Of a DNA stretch of 58,873 nucleotides, positions 58,463-58,873 are shown piece by piece (positions within the stretch are counted from its first letter, which is position 1; every line of letters begins with the position of its first letter). The notes under the pieces were generated by a model. It was not told where the DNA came from and searched no databases. It saw only the letters and a list, made by a program, of their open reading frames with translations. Position numbers and translations under genes: made by a program. Origin of the DNA: Bacteroidota bacterium (GTDB lineage: Bacteria > Bacteroidota > Bacteroidia > Sphingobacteriales > Sphingobacteriaceae); contig JABDDX010000006.1 of assembly GCA_013287375.1 (NCBI GenBank), positions 1 through 58,873 on the forward strand. Reading direction: 5' to 3'.

Positions 58463-58873
58463 TCAAAAATGCGATTTACCTTTTGCCAGCTTACTTTTTA
58501 TACGGCTTAAATGCACCGTGCTAACCCCCAAATACGAGGCAATATAATGCTGAGGCACTCGCTGCACAATGTGCGGCCTATCGGTTAACAATTTTTGATA
58601 GCGTTCTTCGGGCGTATCCCGGATGAAGGAAACAAACTCATTAATATAATGAGTTTGCCGCAGGGAAGATAGCTGCATCATCATTTTCAAAAAATCAGGC
58701 TCATGACTTAACTCATCCATCAATTGGATAACATATTGCTTCGGCAATAAATAAACAACCGATGGCTCTATCGTTTCGATAGTGAACGCACTCGGCGCAT
58801 TATTAACAAAGCTTTCAAACGATGTAAGGCCTTCATTTTCAAAAAAGAACTGTACCGTTTTGTCGCTGCCATC
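58463..58873 (-). CDS. Crp/Fnr family regulator, 5' end beyond window
   Basis: The frame stays open to the right edge, so the gene is partial: 136 C-terminal residues are visible. The upstream part translates as the late cNMP-binding domain (VQFFFENEGLTSFESFVNN, then FTIETIEPSVVYLL), followed by the linker helix and a C-terminal winged helix (VPQHYIASYLGVSTVHLSRIKS). A TTG-initiated 94-codon reading is only the inner part. It precedes the MDR gene by about 75 bp. Confidence 0.85.
   Translation of the reverse strand, partial: DGSDKTVQFFFENEGLTSFESFVNNAPSAFTIETIEPSVVYLLPKQYVIQLMDELSHEPDFLKMMMQLSSLRQTHYINEFVSFIRDTPEERYQKLLTDRPHIVQRVPQHYIASYLGVSTVHLSRIKSKLAKGKSHF

Overview
The window is chromosomal DNA of a Bacteroidota bacterium, most likely Sphingobacteriaceae (Mucilaginibacter- or Pedobacter-like; the genus is inferred). 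Grounds are Bacteroidota-restricted families (DUF2480, DUF3108, DUF3109, DUF4834, DUF5686, DUF6600, a RemB/Wzi-like barrel), -7 promoter boxes of the TAnnTTTG type, many secreted lipoproteins and moderate GC. I see no tRNA, rRNA, CRISPR array, transposase or prophage. Most genes are ordinary, but the intergenic spaces hold many short palindromic repeat families and several readable regulatory sites.

Layout. 0.1-8.7 kb: a DUF2480/DUF3108/DUF3109 run, a small GIY-YIG protein, gmd, an outer-membrane barrel protein, dxs and an OmpA-type lipoprotein pair. 9.1-12.2 kb: a glycosyltransferase overlapping a flippase-like gene, and a secreted dienelactone hydrolase. 12.3-17 kb: modABC, then on the minus strand an ECF sigma factor, a zinc-type anti-sigma factor, a methionine-rich secreted peptide, a SUOX-fold secreted protein and a secreted peroxiredoxin. 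17-27 kb: hydrolase, FkbM methyltransferase, trhO, DUF5686 protein, kbl, and pheS with a degenerate Rieske lipoprotein and a TetR regulator. 27-33.5 kb: AraC regulator facing a Fur-like winged helix, a response regulator, a B12 riboswitch in front of metE, a thioesterase and a HAD phosphatase. 33.7-40.4 kb: alginate-lyase-like lipoprotein, a TetR gene in an operon with a Tet(X)-like flavin monooxygenase, an AraC/SDR pair and a GH76 lipoprotein. 40.6-43 kb: membrane protein, winged-helix regulator and CreD, with twin operators. 43.5-58.9 kb: an M20 deacylase with a GNAT enzyme of the arginine type, rlmD, a phosphoribosyltransferase, a candidate small RNA, thioredoxin, a glutamine-repeat DUF6600 protein, an IPNS-like oxygenase, a sulfotransferase, a YjjG-like HAD, uvrB, small membrane proteins, an MDR oxidoreductase and a Crp/Fnr gene cut by the window edge.

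The most interesting unit is at 14.5-16.9 kb. Three promoters of identical design (TGTAAGG, K, 14 nt, CGACTAAG) stand before the sigma gene, the Met-rich peptide gene and the peroxiredoxin gene. Together with a redox-type HxxxCxxC anti-sigma factor, a SUOX-fold protein and adjacent molybdate uptake genes, this suggests an envelope oxidant-stress regulon built around a sacrificial methionine peptide. It recalls the SigF/NrsF-MrpX-YedY1 hypochlorite system of Azospira but is made of different parts. Other readable circuits are the TetR/Tet(X)-like operon with a 10-bp palindrome inside its promoter, and the CreD locus with two near-identical palindromic operators.
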